Positions 14,555-15,260 of a stretch of DNA of 15,260 nucleotides are shown piece by piece. The translations under genes were made by a program, and so were the position numbers. The stretch covers positions 1-15,260 of the forward strand of contig CALGLM010000206.1 in NCBI GenBank assembly GCA_937930275.1, in the 5' to 3' direction. This DNA comes from an uncultured Ignavibacteria bacterium (GTDB taxonomy: Bacteria > Bacteroidota > Ignavibacteria > Ignavibacteriales > Melioribacteraceae). How positions within the stretch are numbered: the first letter of the stretch is position 1; each line of letters starts with the position of its first letter. The notes under the pieces are model-generated. The model was not told the origin of the DNA and searched no databases. It saw only the letters and a program-made list of their open reading frames with translations.

Positions 14555-15260
14555 TTAAAAGAACTTTCTACTATTCCCATATTACCGGATTTAATTTCAG
14601 TTCATAATGTTATAAGACCTTTTATACATAAAACGCCGGTTTTAAGCTCAAGTTCTATTGATAAGCTTTTGGGTTGCAAGGTGTTTTTTAAGTGCGAAAA
14701 TATGCAGAAAATTGGGGCATTTAAATATAGAGGGGCAACAAATGCATTATTAACATTAACTTACGAGGAAAAACAGCAAGGGGTTGCTACACATTCATCC
14801 GGTAATCATGCCGCGGCTCTTTCTTTAGCTGCCAAACTTAGAGGTGTAAAAGCATATATTGTTATGCCGCATACAGCACCCGAAATAAAGAAAAATGCGG
14901 TTAAAAATTATGGCGGTGAGATTATTTTTTGCGAACCAAACTTAGCTTCAAGAGAAGAGACATTAAAACAGGTGATTGAAAAAACCGGTGTCGTTGAAGT
15001 TCATCCTTATAACAATTATACGGTTATTGCAGGGCAAAGTACTGCAGCAAAAGAATTAATAGAAGAAGTCGATTTTTTGGATTTTATGTTAACCCCGGTT
15101 GGCGGAGGCGGTTTATTAAGCGGTACCTCATTAACCTGTAAATATTTTTCTTCAAAAACAAAAGTTATAGGATGTGAACCTAAAGGAGCCGATGATGCCG
15201 CACGGTCATTTAAAGACGGAATAATATATCCTTCCGTTGAACCTAAAACAATTGCTGACG
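14552..15260 (+). CDS. PLP-dependent threonine/serine dehydratase or serine racemase (3' truncated)
   Basis: 236 codons are visible and the frame is still open at the window end; the family is usually 310-330 residues. It is a fold-type II PLP enzyme. K58 in GAFKYRGA forms the Schiff base, the SSGNHAAALS loop (82-91) holds the cofactor ring and substrate carboxylate, and the tetraglycine loop in PVGGGGLLSG (182-191) binds the phosphate. Known reactions of the group: deamination of L-threonine or L-serine to 2-oxo acids, or serine racemisation; sequence alone does not decide between them. The visible part fits the short catabolic or racemase type; a C-terminal regulatory ACT domain would lie beyond the window. 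Where many relatives have GQGT after the Asn-rich strand, this protein has GQST (161-164). It is the third gene of the CPBP-tetR cluster. Confidence 0.9.
   Translation, partial: MLKELSTIPILPDLISVHNVIRPFIHKTPVLSSSSIDKLLGCKVFFKCENMQKIGAFKYRGATNALLTLTYEEKQQGVATHSSGNHAAALSLAAKLRGVKAYIVMPHTAPEIKKNAVKNYGGEIIFCEPNLASREETLKQVIEKTGVVEVHPYNNYTVIAGQSTAAKELIEEVDFLDFMLTPVGGGGLLSGTSLTCKYFSSKTKVIGCEPKGADDAARSFKDGIIYPSVEPKTIAD

Overview
The window reads as the end of an assembled contig from an AT-rich member of the Ignavibacteria/Chlorobi side of the Bacteroidota superphylum. The best lineage marker is the C-terminal type IX secretion sorting domain of the first gene, which carries the NYPNPFNPTT motif and the 'VFDVLGREV' and 'SGIYIYQIKTGDF' blocks common in Ignavibacterium-like genomes. 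Other support comes from strongly A/T-biased codon use, promoter-like elements close to the Bacteroidota -7 consensus TAnnTTTG, and a histidine kinase with the INNVSHEFKTPIASI box typical of that group. The placement is inferred from these features, not from a database search. The first 43 bases are not genomic: they match an Illumina TruSeq index adapter, so the first gene has lost its 5' end to the contig boundary.

Layout. 45-2069 (+): 5'-truncated secreted M28 metallopeptidase with a T9SS tail. 2070-2290: intergenic stretch of heptad repeats with a strong terminator inside. 2291-3952 (-): two abutting genes, an exported esterase with a starch-binding-like N-terminal domain and a YjjX-type NTPase. 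4003-6165 (+): divergent B12-binding radical SAM protein with an unusual CX4CX2C cluster motif. 6191-6934 (-): zinc-ribbon SAM methyltransferase. 6935-7220: intergenic stretch holding a 159-bp element with long imperfect inverted-repeat arms. 7221-7832 (-): small exported, highly charged protein. 7972-10181 (+): overlapping histidine kinase and OmpR/PhoB-type response regulator genes, divergent from the exported protein. 10282-12897 (+): valyl-tRNA synthetase. 12985 to the end (+): CPBP-family membrane protease, TetR-family regulator and a PLP-dependent threonine/serine dehydratase cut by the window end.

How the parts may work together. The strongest regulatory signal is four GTTAA-type direct repeats spaced 10-11 bp, lying between the exported charged protein and the two-component genes. 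This is the geometry expected for an OmpR/PhoB-family regulator, so the three genes look like one self-regulated envelope-sensing module. A perfect 16-bp palindrome TGTGATATATATCACA, identical in layout to a CRP box, lies upstream of the CPBP-tetR-dehydratase cluster and could be the control site of that operon. valS is housekeeping. The radical SAM protein and the methyltransferase are the two enzymes whose substrates cannot be told from the sequence.
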